Source: Drosophila pseudoobscura (Eukaryota > Arthropoda > Insecta > Diptera > Drosophilidae). Taken from it: 64,000 bases of DNA. Numbering within the stretch: position 1 is the first letter of the stretch; the number at the start of each line of letters is the position of its first letter. The DNA lies in NCBI RefSeq assembly GCF_009870125.1, contig NC_046683.1, positions 40,253,869 through 40,317,868 on the forward strand. The letters are read 5' to 3'. The notes beneath the pieces are model-generated. The model had not been told where the DNA came from. It saw nothing but the letters and a program-made list of their open reading frames with translations, and ran no database searches. The position numbers and the translations under genes were made by a program. Positions 37,386 to 49,709 of the stretch are shown in pieces.

Positions 37386-38623
37386 ATGGAAAAGACTCCC
37401 CGGTACACACAGCGGGAGCGGAATATGGTGCTCGGCTACGCGGCGCAGTACAAGGAAGTGATTGAGAACAAGCGCACGGACGCGGAGTCCAACCGGAAGA
37501 AGGACGAGGTCTGGCTGCAGATCGCCAAGGAGTTCAACTCCCAGGTGTACCATCAGCGCAGTGCCAAGCAGCTGCGCCAGCTCTACAAGAACATGAAGCT
37601 CCTGCTGAAAAAGGACCTGTGCGGCGAAGACAAGACCAATGGCACCTTCCTCGATCTGCTCAACACACTGTCGCAACAGGAATCGGTGGCTCAGTACATA
37701 GCCACGCAGATGTCCCCGAATGGGGGCAACCAGAGCGGCGGGGCCAATGGCCATCATCAGGACGACTATGAGGACTCAAAGGTAGGTTGGCATCTGGGGA
37801 GCGATCTCTATAACCATCTCAGACAGCAGGTCACTGATCAACTGATGCTTCAACAGATGCCGCCATACGACATGGACACGGACGTGGTCCTGATCAAATC
37901 GGAGACCATCAGCGACAACGAGCAGACGGAGAACGGCATGGACTGCTTGGACGACGACGACGACGATGACTGCCCGAGTCCCAAGGCGCCCGAGGTTTGC
38001 CTCGAGGAGGAGGATGATGTCCTCTTTGCCACAGATCTAAGCCAGCTGCAGCAGGGCTCAGCGGGATCGGCAGGTGGCGGTGTGGGCAGCGGAATTGGTG
38101 CCTGCTCCTCCTCGTCCATGTCTCTGCCCGGCGGCCTAGCCAGCCTCAACGGACCACTGAACGGCCTCTCGGACGCAGTGCAGCGATCTGCCAGCTCGCC
38201 CGTGTGCTCCACAAAGACCTCCGTATCCTCTAGCGGCAGTTACGTGTCGTCAACTCCCAAACCGGACATCACCATCCAGACGGTGGGCCACATACGCGTG
38301 GGGTCCTTTGCCAATATCAATAAGACCCTGCACAACGGATCCGCAACGCCCAATGCCAGCAATAGCAATGGCAATGGGAACAGCAGCTCCAACAGCGCCG
38401 GAGTGCAGCACCTCACAGCGGAGCAGGTGCAGCAGCATATGCTCCTTAACGGTCTCGGTCTGTCCGCTGTTAATCCACCGCCACAGACGCTGCAAGCGGC
38501 CATCAATGTTGCCACCGCTTCCGTGCCTGCCCCGGGAACCATTGGCAGCACTGCCTTTGGCGGAAATCGGCGCACTCCACCCATCCTTCAGCTACCGCGT
38601 CTCCAGCGCGGCAACAACAACAC

Positions 38624-38654
<31 letters not shown>

Positions 38655-39167
38655 AACAACAACCACAACCCCAGTCTCAGCAGCGGAACGGCGAACGGTG
38701 TGCAACTGCTGCTCAATGGCCATCATAATCAGCATGGGCGTGATAAGGCCACGCAGGGCGTGGCCATTGGGGCCGCCGGCAGCTTCAACGGCTACAACGG
38801 CCTGGCCGTCACCGTGCCCTGCCTCAACAGCAGCAGTAGCAGTGCAAATAGCAGCGGCGGTATGCTCATGTCCAGCTCAAACGGCGGCAGCGGGAACGGA
38901 ACGGGTCCGCGGACGCAGCATCAGGAGTTCATGATGTCGCTGGCCATCGAGGAGCGAAAGCGGAAGATCGACCTGCTTAATGCGCAGATCGACTACTGGC
39001 AGACGCTAACCAAGAAGCTGGGTGCCCAGCCGGGCCACTTTCCCAATCCGGCGTGCCTTTGCCACTTTCCGGGCAGCGCCGCCTTGGGCCATGTGGCCGG
39101 TGTCACCTCGTCCGCCTCCTCTTCATCATCGGCTGGTGTCCTGCAGACGCAGACGAGTAGTAGCTAG
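37386..39167 (+). CDS. Myb/SANT-like DNA-binding domain protein (FSBP/Apontic type)
   Basis: 593 residues if read without further splicing. Residues ~3-80 form a Myb/SANT-like domain of the kind found in FSBP, MSANTD and Apontic-type proteins: TPRYTQRERNMVLGYAAQYK, then VIENKRTDAESNRKKDEVWL and SAKQLRQLYKNMKLLLKKDL. This suggests sequence-specific DNA binding in the nucleus. An acidic patch (LDDDDDDDCPSP) follows, then Ser/Gly-rich stretches, an Asn run from AAC repeats (residues ~409-425) and a coiled segment near 511-548 (EERKRKIDLLNAQIDYWQTL). A 75-base stretch at 37782-37856 has perfect intron ends (AAG|gtaggt ... ttcaacag|ATG) and is a multiple of three. The likely spliced protein is therefore 568 residues. 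The start ATG 37386 follows the acceptor at 37357. The frame stays open past the TAG (see next entry). I do not recognise the exact orthologue. Confidence 0.85.
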
Positions 39168-39671
39168 TCCGAAGAGGACGATGGCGATGATGGGGACGGG
39201 GGCGGAAGCAGGATCGTGATCGCAATTGGGAGCTCTTCGGATGAGGAGGAGGAGGATGTTGATTTCGGTCTTGTGGATGGCCAGGACAGCAGAGGCGGCA
39301 GCAGCGACATCATCTCCATTGTCGATATCAATGATGATGATAATGACGAGGATCCTGATGGACAGATGGAGGAGGAGCAGGAAGAGCTGCAAGTGCAGCT
39401 GCTTTTGCCAGCAAAGATCGCCATTACAGATATGCCGGATCTGCCAGATGAATATGATTACTACTCACAGGATGCCTTAGCCAGGGATGTGGGCGTGGTG
39501 GGTGGCCTATCACCTTCGAGCCCCTCACTGTCGCCATCCCCATCCCCATCCCTATCGCCCGCCCCCCAGCCAGCCGCCAAGCGCTCGAAGCGCCTGAAAG
39601 CCAACTCCATGCAAAGCTGCAGGGCACAGATGGAGATGAAACCCCCTAGGAGGAGGAGCAGCTGCAGCTAA
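39168..39671 (+). CDS. C-terminal extension by probable stop-codon readthrough
   Basis: Immediately after the TAG at 39165-39167 the same frame continues for 167 codons to TAA 39669-39671. The reading is clearly protein-like. An acidic SEEDDGDDGDGGG stretch leads to IVIAIGSSSDEEEEDVDFGL, then DIISIVDINDDDNDEDPDGQ and LLLPAKIAITDMPDLPDEYD. An SPS repeat of about 25 residues and a basic KRSKRLK nuclear signal follow. A chance frame this long and this ordered in a 3' UTR is unlikely. No intron ends that would remove the TAG were seen. Hundreds of fly genes are known to use readthrough. The TAG-T context is not the strongest known (TGA-C). Alternatives are a selenocysteine-free recoding error in assembly, or a recent nonsense mutation. 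Confidence 0.6.
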   Translation, partial: SEEDDGDDGDGGGSRIVIAIGSSSDEEEEDVDFGLVDGQDSRGGSSDIISIVDINDDDNDEDPDGQMEEEQEELQVQLLLPAKIAITDMPDLPDEYDYYSQDALARDVGVVGGLSPSSPSLSPSPSPSLSPAPQPAAKRSKRLKANSMQSCRAQMEMKPPRRRSSCS

Positions 39672-40912
39672 AGCTAAAGCTAGAGCTAGAGAGCTGGTCT
39701 AGTATTTCTACTAGTTAGTATTGTACGTATTAACCCAGTCGTAACGCACCTGCAACAAAATCCGAGTGCGCTGCCCCCGCACCAGCTACACGTTAACTTA
39801 ATATTTTATAATACTTTTACTTTTACTTTTACTTTTACTTTTACTACCGCTACCATTGCTATTCATGAAGGAGTACTACTATTATTATGATTATTATTAT
39901 TAATATTATTTATTTATGCCTAATTTGTGTGCCAAAAAGAGAGGAGATCAGAATTTAACTTAACCTTTCGACCTTTGCCATCGAGAATGCTTGCCAAAAA
40001 CAATGATGAACGTACGCCTTAGTCAAACCAAAACCAAAACCGAAACCAAAACCCAAGCACCACCCCAACTCGCAACTCCTATTTATTTTACAACAAAAGA
40101 AACCTATGCTTAACTGTTTTTTTTTTTGTATTTTTTATTTGTTTATACCCTTAAGAAAGATTTGGGGTTTTAAGTTTGAAGAGAGCTGCAACCAAAAAAA
40201 AGAAAGAGAGAGAGAGAAGAGGTGCGAACACTTTGTCTTTGTACATTTTACCTTTAAACTAAAACTGAAACCTAAAAACAAAACAAACACCAAAAGCAAA
40301 AGCTGAAACATACTTAATTAGAATGAGAATAAGGATAGAGAGGATATGTTGAAGGAAGAGAGAGAGAGAGAGAAGAGAGCGAAAACAAAAATATGAAAAC
40401 TGTACAAATGTGGTTCCTAATCTAGTCCTTAAACGAAAAAGCGAAAGCAAAACACACACACACAAAACAAAACAAAACAAAACAAAAAAACAAAAACCAC
40501 ACGAAATTGTTGTATTATGTGTATTATTTTTATAAAAACGCCATCAACCATACGCTCCACCCTCCCCTTTCTCCCGGCCCCACAGTTCCCACAACCATCC
40601 AAAGAATTATAGCTAATTTAATGTATTGTACTTAAAGAACCCCCCCCCCTCAATGAAACCAAGTTCGCGTTTAGTCTGTACAGAAAGAGAGAGAGGGAAA
40701 CTTGCTAGTCTTCGCTGCTTAACTGTATTTAAGTGCAACATACAAAATGATTTAGTTATTGCTAATTGAACGTGTAAAATGCAAGTAAACTGCATTCATT
40801 GTGAATATAGAATTTACAAAATGACATCAATCCCCCCCCATACACCCAAAATTAAAACCGAAACCAAGAATGAAATCTTTATACAACTTTTGTAAACAAA
40901 TTTATGAATAAA
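39672..40912 (+). other. 3' UTR of the Myb/SANT gene
   Basis: AT- and A-rich sequence with an ACTTTT hexamer repeat (39812-39845), AAAACC repeats and no coding frame. AATAAA at 40907-40912 is the likely poly(A) signal; a T/G-rich element (TTTACTTTGTGG) follows it. Confidence 0.6.
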
Positions 40913-40959
40913 ACAATGAATTTACTTTGTGGCCTAGCTGTGGTTGTTTGTTTTGAATA

Positions 40960-41235
40960 TGTCTGGCGCCCATTTTTTGTAGTTATGCAGCACTAAAGCC
41001 GGCTTGCCAGACTATTGCGTGTTCGAATTAGAAATCCTAAAATAAATGTATACATTATGATAATATTGATAAGTGCAGAACATAAGCTAAGTGCATTAGC
41101 CTCGAATCAGTCATCGTCTAAAAACAATTTCCCAAATCCACTTAGCTAAACTTTCAAAACGAAATTTGTTTGGCGCCAACATTTATAGATAATGCAGCAC
41201 GGAAGACAGCGCTGCCAGACATATTTATTTGTATT
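40960..41235 (+). repeat. Direct duplication between Myb/SANT gene and Rilpl
   Basis: The block at about 40968-41025 (TCTGGCGCCCATTTTTTGTA, TTATGCAGCACTAAAG, GCTTGCCAGAC) recurs at 41169-41225 (TTTGGCGCCAACATTTATAG, TAATGCAGCACGGAAG, GCTGCCAGAC). The copies are about 200 bases apart in the same orientation. TGGCGCCA is a palindrome in the second copy. Neither has coding capacity; they may be regulatory or a repeat end. Confidence 0.45.
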
Positions 41236-41865
41236 ACTCATAGCACTAGGTAAATTTGTGAGGGACAGACCGTATATCTTTTCGGATTTTCTTGCCATCA
41301 TGTCTAGCTCACACACCTTGCAAATTGTATACTTTTCGTAGTATTTTCCAGCATATTTTAAGACGCGTTATAGACTCACCTTATTGTCCAATGCACCAAT
41401 GTAGAAAACGTGTAGAAATGCCATTTAGAGTTATGTTCTAGGTCTAATCGAATAACAATTCGTAATCAGTATCGAATTCTTGATCGGTTGCCATGGAATT
41501 TTTTCAATAATGTCAAAAGGCATGTCAAAAAGTGGATAACGGAGATTTTTCACACTAGCGCTTCCATGGGGTTTCATGAAAAAAAAAACGAGAAACAATT
41601 TTTGAAACGTACACATTTCCCCTCCAGGTGTCGCTTTTGGTAATTACATATAAATTTAGTTAATATGTAGCAATTGCGTAGTTAACGTGCAGTTACCATG
41701 TCAAGAAAGAAATGTAGTGGACATTATTGTTGACCGTTTCTGCTTAAACCTTTATTTTATAAGCAATGCAATAAAGATGAAAACTTAATCGAACCAGTTT
41801 TGTAGGAAATTGATTTAATAATCGGATAAAACTATGAGCTTAGACCTGAGGGCCTTAGCTAGCTA
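41236..41865. other. Non-coding stretch upstream of Rilpl
   Basis: AT-rich with no gene. A minus-strand frame (41431-41616) has a protein-like look in part but no start context, splice signal or recognised domain. Confidence 0.3.
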
Positions 41866-42000
41866 TTAATATTTAACAGAATATCCAAAACGAAGAATAT
41901 GATGCAACTTGAATGCCAATAATTCGTCAGTATATTTACAGTAGATTTTGAAATTTGTGACGTATTTTCGGTATGTTTTGATCATCGCAGCAGCGAATAA
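41866..42000 (+). promoter_or_regulatory. Rilpl promoter (GGTATATTT-type)
   Basis: The first 75 bases match the region upstream of the ssx promoter closely (AATATTTAACAGAATATC, CGAAGAATATG, AATTCGTCAGTATATTTAC). Weaker GTATTTTCGGTATGTTTT elements follow. This is a TATA-less housekeeping-type promoter. Transcription should start around 41985-42010, giving a long leader of about 370 bases. Confidence 0.5.
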
Positions 42001-42370
42001 ATTGCAAAATTTATGTGTGTGTGGGAAAACAGCAGCAGCAGCAGCAACAAAAGCTGAAGTGAACAAAATACCCGTGAACCTCCTCACAGCCCCCTCTGCT
42101 TCCACAGAGCGTGTTTGTGTGTGTGTCTCTGTTTGTGCGAAACGAAGTGGGTGATTACACATCGTCCCCCCTCCCCATCGACGGAGTTTTCTCCAGGCAA
42201 CTGTCGCACCTGGCACCCTTACCAGCTGGCACGGAGCACCAAGGCTGGAAAGCTAACCGTCTGGCCACCTGGTGGAACCTGGAACCTGAAAAGTGGCCCC
42301 AGCTGCTGACAGTCAATAGAGAAGCGAACCGGACCCTCCGTACTGCTGCTGCTGGCCCGTGCCTTACTCC

Positions 42371-43959
42371 ATGCCCGGCTTCCATCTCAATGAAATGGGC
42401 GAAATGGTCTTGGACGCCATCGACGACATCGGCGTGGTCGATGTGTACGACCTGGCCTCGGATATTGGCAAGGAGTATGAGCGGATCATGGATCGCTTCG
42501 GGACGGACGCGGTGAGTGGGTTGATGCCCAAGATCATCAATACTCTGGAGCTGCTGGAGGCGCTGGCCACGAAGAATGAGCGCGAGAACGCCACCATTCA
42601 GGATCTGCGGGACAAGATCACTCAGTTGGAGAGCGAGAAGCTGGAGAAGGCGGAGTTCAGGCGCCGCTTTGAGAAAGAGCTGGAGCTCATCGAAGAGCAG
42701 TGGCGCAGCGAGACCAACGAGCTGGTTGATCTGGTCTCCTCGCTGCAGGACGAGAACAAGCGGCTGGTAAAACAGACGCAGGACCTGCAGTCCTCCTCCG
42801 CCCAGAGCTCCGGTCTAGGTGCCAGCCTCACCGAGAGCATCATCAGCATGACCAACAATGAGCTGCACAGCGCCCTGTCTGACACCCAGGTGTTGCAGCG
42901 GCTCAAGGAGCAGATATACAAGCAACGGGACGAGCTGAAGCAACGTGAGCGGGAGCTTCAGGACAAGTACAGCGAGCTGGAGCATGTGAGTGGCCCGTAC
43001 TCAACTTAATCTCTCACTTATTCTCTCTTCTGGTTACCGTTAACCTCTGTTTAGCTCAACATTCAGTCGGAGCGACTAAAGGGCTCGGAACGGGACACGA
43101 GGCGGCGACACAAGCTGATGCAGGCCCAGGTGAAGACGCTGTGCGAGGAACGAGCCGACTTCCTGGCCCAACTGCAGGACCAGTGCCGTGAGATCAACCA
43201 GCTGCGCAAGCGCCTCGGCCTGGCCGAGAAGGAGAACGAGGATCTTGTGCAATCGTACGACGACGATCAGAACGACCCCAATCGGCCGCGTTATACCACG
43301 CGAGAGCTCAAGGAGCTGATCAGCGAGCGGGACGAGCTGCTGACCACCATCGATGGCCTCAACGAGCAGCTGGCCGAGCTAAAGCCCCCCAGCCAGCTAA
43401 AGGCCAAGCGGTCGCGGCATATCTCCAGCTCAGATGACAGTGACGATGACGAGGGTCATTTGGCGGACAACGACGATGACGACGACGACGATGAAGAGGC
43501 GGCTGAAGCGGCAGCCGAACTTGAACCCCCAGTCGCTGGCGAGACGTGAGTGAATCTGAAAAAGGATTTGTATACATTTTGTATATTTAAAACTTTTTAT
43601 GTTGCTTAGGCCACCTGGTCACGATGCACCCGTTCAAGGACCGCTGCCGTATGAGCCAGACGATGCGCCCTGGAAGAAGAGCTCCGAGTCGGGCATACGC
43701 AAATTGTATGAAATTATTCATCAGATGATACTCATCATACTCATGCATTCATAATCAGAATCTCTACTAAAGTTGTGTCCCCTATCTTCTCTGTTGCAGT
43801 TTCCGCAAACTCTTCTCGGATCCGTCAGACGGCAATAATACATTCCCGAAACGTTCCTTGGCCACGCTCTCCAAGATGGCGCTCTCGGCCACACCCGGCT
43901 CTGTGTCGGGCTCGGCCGCCGCCGCCGCCATATCTTTTTCCGGCGAGGCAGCGAAGTAA
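42371..43959 (+). CDS. Rilpl: RILP-like protein, vesicle transport adaptor
   Basis: Four coding exons, 42371-42985, 43055-43545, 43610-43705 and 43800-43959, all with GT-AG ends and kept frame, give 453 residues. The start is the first ATG (MPGFHLNEMGEMVLDAIDDI). An N-terminal RH1 domain (VVDVYDLASDIGKEYERIMD ... LLEALATKNER) is the site where RILP and JIP3/4 proteins bind motor or light-chain partners. It is followed by a long coiled coil and an RH2 region near residues 300-350 (TRELKELISERDELLTTIDG) that in relatives binds phosphorylated Rab8/Rab10 or Rab7/36. An acidic Asp run and a conserved end follow (DDAPWKKSSESGIRKFFRKL), the last formed by the third splice. The final exon has an Ala run. 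The last stop overlaps a possible donor (GCGAA|gtaaga), so an alternative end may exist. I recall D. melanogaster Rilpl (CG11448) on the X tip. Confidence 0.9.
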
Positions 43960-46474
43960 GAGCCCCCTAAAGCATCATCACACGCGTTGAAGTGCATCTC
44001 ATTTTTTTAGTTCGCCTTTTTTTGTTTGTCTTTCCGTTCTGTTTATCTGTTTCTGTCATTTTCCATTTTGATTTTTTTCTTACTTTTACGTTTATTTGCC
44101 CACTCGCCTGCATCACTCGCCCGCATCCTATTATTTGTTTATGTATTTATTGTTTCTTTATGTTTTCATCTGTTTTAGTCTGTCTTTGTCCCTCGCTATA
44201 TACCTTCTCCGTTTAAGCTGTACATACATAGTTTATACACTCGATTGCTGTGCCCTCGTAATTCTAAGTTGTTATGCGATTTTATTTACGTAAATGTTTT
44301 GTATCTTTTTGTATTTATTCTAACTTAATTTGTAACTTAATGCCCCCGGCCGGGGGCCCTCTACTAAGGTACTACTAATCTAGACCCTGACTAGCAGGCA
44401 ATCAACAATACCTTCCACAAAACAACACACATCCCCCACATACATTCCTCGATGTGAACACATAATATACATACACAAGAAAATCCCAAGACCCAAGATA
44501 TACGAGTATTTGAGTGGAGTGTTCAAAAGAACCCCCAGACACAGAACCAGAAGTGAGTTTTTAATGAATTTAACTATGAGCGCAGTCCCTTTTATAGAAT
44601 CTGTATGAAGAAGGAACAGAATGAGTGAAGGAGTACATATGATAGATTGTATTTGTAGAGAACAGGCAGAGCAGAACCTGACCATGCCTATACCAAAAAA
44701 ATACCAACAAAAACTAGAGAGAGGATAACACGAAAAGTATTTACTTCCATTAGCTAAAAGTCTATCTATCTATACCATCTCTCCTGTTTTCCGCCCCCGG
44801 ATCTATATGCCCATAATACTATATCTGTTGGTAGATATTTTAGCCTTCTCATAGCAGTTGCCCCAAGCGGCCTTATTCTATTACAAATTTATCAAAATAC
44901 GCAAAACGTTTAGATGAAATGAGAAACCTAAAACAAATTGATGACAAATACTATATATACAAAATATTTAAATAATTAGCGAAACGTTAAAACCTTAGCG
45001 CATTGTTTGTTGAATTGAATTGCATATTGAATATTGAATTAAAAACTAATCGAAACGAAATCAAACTAAGACAAAAATTAGATTCCATTGAAAGCCAAGG
45101 CTTGCGATAGAGAGCGATAGAAGAGAAGGAGAGCATTATCAGAACCAGAATCAGAAACGAATAGACAGATTCAGACGCAGATAATGTTTTTAGCCAAAAA
45201 AGTTTTACCATAGACTTGGAAAATAGCCAAGACTCGAATTGTTGTTAGCGGATTAGCGAATGTGAATACGAATTACAATGCACATGCATATACATATATG
45301 TAGAATATATAAAAATAGTCGGTTATACATGGCTTGAGAAATGTGCAGACAATTGTGGCTGAGAAATCTCTTGGGATAAGAAATACATAAAGATTCAGGT
45401 TGAGCGTGGATGGGCCTACACAAAAGGTCTGAGAGTTCTGAAGGCATGTAGTAACGTAGACCCCCCTCAGAAAAAAGGGCATATATATACAATATGTAGC
45501 ATAGCGACCAGATATACATACATACATATATAATCCAAGAAACGATTCCAAGTAATTTTACCATACCACCTCTCCATCGAAGCGAGTCCTTGAGCCTAGA
45601 ATATAATACGAAAGATTACAGTGTGTCCTTTATTGCCTTGAATTGGTTTAGGTTCGAATGGAAAAAGATGCTATTAAAACTCTCTGTTCAGAGCGCAGTA
45701 CAGTCACAAGCTACTTCAAGATCTCTTTTTTAAGAAAATTACTTTCATTTTCCTTGTGTTCTGCTCCGCCTCCCTGCCTAAAAGCACAAAGCGTGCATTC
45801 CCCCCTTACATATCAGCGTTATCGATTGAAATGTGCCAAAGACTAATGGTCAGTCCCATGCACCCTGCAGCCCCAGGCCCCACAAAATCCCGCCATCCTT
45901 GTCCTCAATCGATCAATCAGCGAATCAACACTCGTTTCAATTACAAACAAATTGTGGCAACTGAATTTTTATATATACAAGAAAACTGTATTGATGATAA
46001 CCGAAGGACTAACGAAAAAGAATATTAAAAGATCACTTGGAACTGGAACGTAGGAGAGCGTATCGGGATCGGTTCGGATCGGATCGAGTGCTGGGGAGAG
46101 ACATTGGATTGTATCGAGTATTTGGTGAATTAATGTTAACTAAATTTATATACACATATACACATGCATTATACATAATATACTTTACTATATACTATAT
46201 ATACATATATGATACCATATTATATGGAACTATACTTATGACTAACCAAAAAAGAAGCGGAAACAATTATACAATACAAATTAATATATGATATATGTGT
46301 ACGTATGTACATATGTGAATGACGAGTATGGATGGACCAGGAAACGAGTGTGTGTGTGTGGCGTGGCGTGCAGGAAGCGACCGATTTATCCCACTGCGCT
46401 GTCCGTTCATCCATTCATCAGATGTTCTACGTACGAATGAATCGCTTTATGGAGAGCATTCATCAAATAATAAA
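43960..46474 (+). other. Probable 3' UTR and flank of Rilpl
   Basis: T-rich then A-rich sequence without coding frames. The first clear AATAAA is at 46469-46474, but shorter 3' ends using variant signals (for example near 45020-45045) are equally possible. TACATA runs and AT-rich stretches dominate. Confidence 0.35.
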
Positions 46475-49400
46475 ACTTATGAACAATTGAAACCAAGAAG
46501 TCATTCGAAAATTTCATTGGGTTGGTGGGGCATATCCTTCCGGCATATCCTTTACTCTGTGAGCTTTCGCTGAAAGCTCTCCACTCAGCTCGGCTCGGGT
46601 CGGCTCAGCTCAGCTCAGAGGTACGACGGCTTTACTATTACTAAATTTTACCCCAGGCTTGCATCATCTTCCGAAATGTGGGGCATCTGGCATCTGGCGG
46701 TTGCATGATGCGCAGCATCTCCGGCCGCATACTGCGTCGTATCGTATCGTATCGTGTCGTGTGTCCTGCCCCATGTATGAACGGCCATCCTGTTGCTTAC
46801 TGAGCGCCTGTTCCATCTGCTGAGTTTGAGGCGTATCTAGGGCGTGGTGGTTTCTCAGCCAGTCAGCAGATCCTGGGGATGCGACCTTGACAGCACAGTC
46901 AGCCGAAAGTCAGCCACAGCCAGGATGCTGATGATGGCTTCGGCCCATCCTTCGTGCACCTCGTGGGGAATGTTTTAATTGCCCAGCAACAGGTAACAGG
47001 CGGCTTCGGCAGGGCCCCTCTTTGTGTCGGAAGGACGACTCTGCCACTACCCCTGTCCCCCATCCGACTTTCGCTTCGTTCAAGGCAGGGTATTTCCACG
47101 CAGTTCCAATTAAGCAATTAAAAATCCGTCAACGGCCACCCGGCACACGCAGGGGGATGGATGGCCTGGAACGAGCTGTTGCCAGCTTTTTAATTAAGAA
47201 GATGTTAGCGTAATAGGATAGAAGAAGATGCGCTGCGAAAAGCGTAGGTCGAAATGTGCGCCAGCTAATGAAGAAGGCGCCTTTTGTGGTCAGCGGGGTA
47301 GTGCGGGGCCAGCGGGAGGGGGGCTGGGCATTTTTCACTAATTGGCTGGGCGGAAAAGCCGCAATGAGGGATGGATGGTGTGTGTGTGTGAGGTTTTGGG
47401 CACAAGTGGAGCCGTGCCGTTGTTCTTCTGGTGGTTTTCCATTAATTAAAAGGAACTTTTTTTAATGAGTTTTTCCTCTGCATCGCTTCCCCCATGAGTC
47501 GGGCCTCCGTTGAACCGTTTTGCTGTTGATTCCCCTGCTGTCCCGTTGTACCGCTGTGACTATTGTTTCCCCTGCCACTGGACGCGCACCAGTCGTTGTT
47601 GCCCCTTTGGTTTCCCCTGCCGCTGACTGCCGACGGATGCAATCGGCGCGCCGAGACACAGTTTTCGTATTGCCCGACGAATTCAGGGGCCCAGTCAGTC
47701 GATTTTCGAACAGGAGGCCAGCAGTACAGAGGCAGCGAATAACGTTAGAAAGAGAAACTCAACTCTCTGCCGCAGCAGCAACTCAAAACTCCCTCAAATG
47801 TTGCCCGGCAGCATGTTGCGAAAAGCTCCAAAGAGAGAAACAAAGCGAGAGAGCAACGGTGTTTGCGTGTGCGTGTCCCATACATGCACATATTCAACAT
47901 GTGTTGAGAGCAGGTGTCTGGGTGCAAGTGGGATAGCTATATCCCATGTTCATTGACTCACCGTCCATCTCTGTCTGACAACTGTTTGCCAACGTTTTCG
48001 GTCGCTTGGCAACGCCCTCGCGCATGCTGGGCGCCTATTTAGCGGCCAGCGCTTGGGAACAAGAAAACGAAAGTGTTGAAGCCGGCATTGCTCCGTAACG
48101 GTAGCTCCAGCTCATTGTGGTTGTTGCTACCGCATCCGAGATGTTGTTGCGCGAGCGCCTTGGCATTGGGTCGCCGGTCCGTATGTGTTGCCGGTGCCGT
48201 GTGGCGGCGGCCATATGTGATTGGAGGCCATCTACATCTCCATCTCTCATCTTCCATCTCCATCCTGACCGTGTCCGGGTCTACTGCGACCCCCTCCTAC
48301 CGCTCTTGAAGGTGTATTTCCCCCTCAGCTCTAATGCTCTACTGCTCTGATAGCTACATAAGTGTTGCCGCCGCTGTTTCTGTCTCTGTTTGCCTGCTGA
48401 ATTAGCGACGCGCATGACGCGATTCCAATGTCGCCCTCGCCAATGTGGCCGCAACATGTTGGTCCAGGTTGGTAGCGGCTTGCTAGCGGTACTGGACGCC
48501 TGCTGGCATCGGGTGAATTCTACGAAATTTGCCTGCCATCAATTGGATCAGTTTGCGCGAGATGTTGCAACCGGCCATGGTGGTGGCTTATTGGAATGAA
48601 CATTCTAGGAACTTACCCTAGACGGGCAACCAGGCGACCAGCAGACGGCAGCAGCCGAACGACCCAAATTCAACAATGCTCTCCCACTGCATATATTTAG
48701 AGTGCGACTAGCTCTTGCTCTCCCTCTTACAGTCTCTCGTTGGTTGGATTTTCATTGCAGTCACAGGAACACCCACACATACGCACATTTTCAAGCAAGG
48801 TGGGGAGATATTGCTGCAATTGGCTGTAAGAGCGGGACAACATTATGTACCACCTGTGAGGGGTTCGTTTCTCCGCTGAGCTTTCGAGGGGAAAGCTTCG
48901 CTGGGCAAATCGTTTGCCTTCTCTTTCTGCTGATTTCCGATGCGTTTCCCCTCAGATAACCTGGCTCACGCACTGGAATCAGCCCGCGTCCGTCTGTTGG
49001 CCGCTGCTCCGTTGTGCATTTTTTGTACAATAAATGCTCCAATTTGGACAGGCGACCATGAATGGGGCGCAGTGTATTGGATGCACTGAAAGTGAACCAG
49101 TTCTGGTTCTGGCGGGGACTCTCTCTGCCCTACCCCTCCCGCACCAATATCTGCTTATGCCCGTGCTTTGGTGCTGCTGCTGCTGTTGCTGTTCTTTGTT
49201 TGGTTGGGTGTTATTTTATCTGTGCGTTGGTTGGCCGCAGAAGTGTGTGGGAATTCTTTTGCAATTTCCCCTCCAAGACAGTCTATCAGCTGACGGACGG
49301 TGTCGGATTCAGAAGTGCAACATTTTAAAAGAGGATCGACGATTGGCGATTGGCATCTTCATATGTACATAGGATTTGTTTGCGAATATCCCTACTTGGT

Positions 49401-49709
49401 GGCACACTGAGGAAACTCACTCAAGAATTTCGAAACGTTCCACGTTCTGCAGCATAAATATTTTCTTTGTCTTTAGATCAGATACCAGAATGTGGGAGAT
49501 CCTCTCAGATTTCCCCTGAGGTGTCCCTTAGTTCTTCTACTAGAACTACTCTTGAAATATTAGAGGGTTCACTTGTATTATGTTGGATCAAGTAGAAAAG
49601 GAAACTTTTTTTCAAAATGCGGAAATACAACAAAATCTATTTTTAGAGAAAAGAAGAAAATAGGGAAACATCTGTTTTTGTAATATTGGAATTAAAAAAG
49701 TATTGACAG
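46475..49709. other. Gene-poor intergenic DNA
   Basis: No protein domain, splice-linked exon or RNA gene is visible in about 3.2 kb. It contains GC-balanced unique sequence with short repeats such as TCGTATCGTATCGTATCG near 46739 and CTCGGCTCGGGTCGGCTCAG near 46587. It may contain enhancers for neighbouring genes. Confidence 0.35.
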
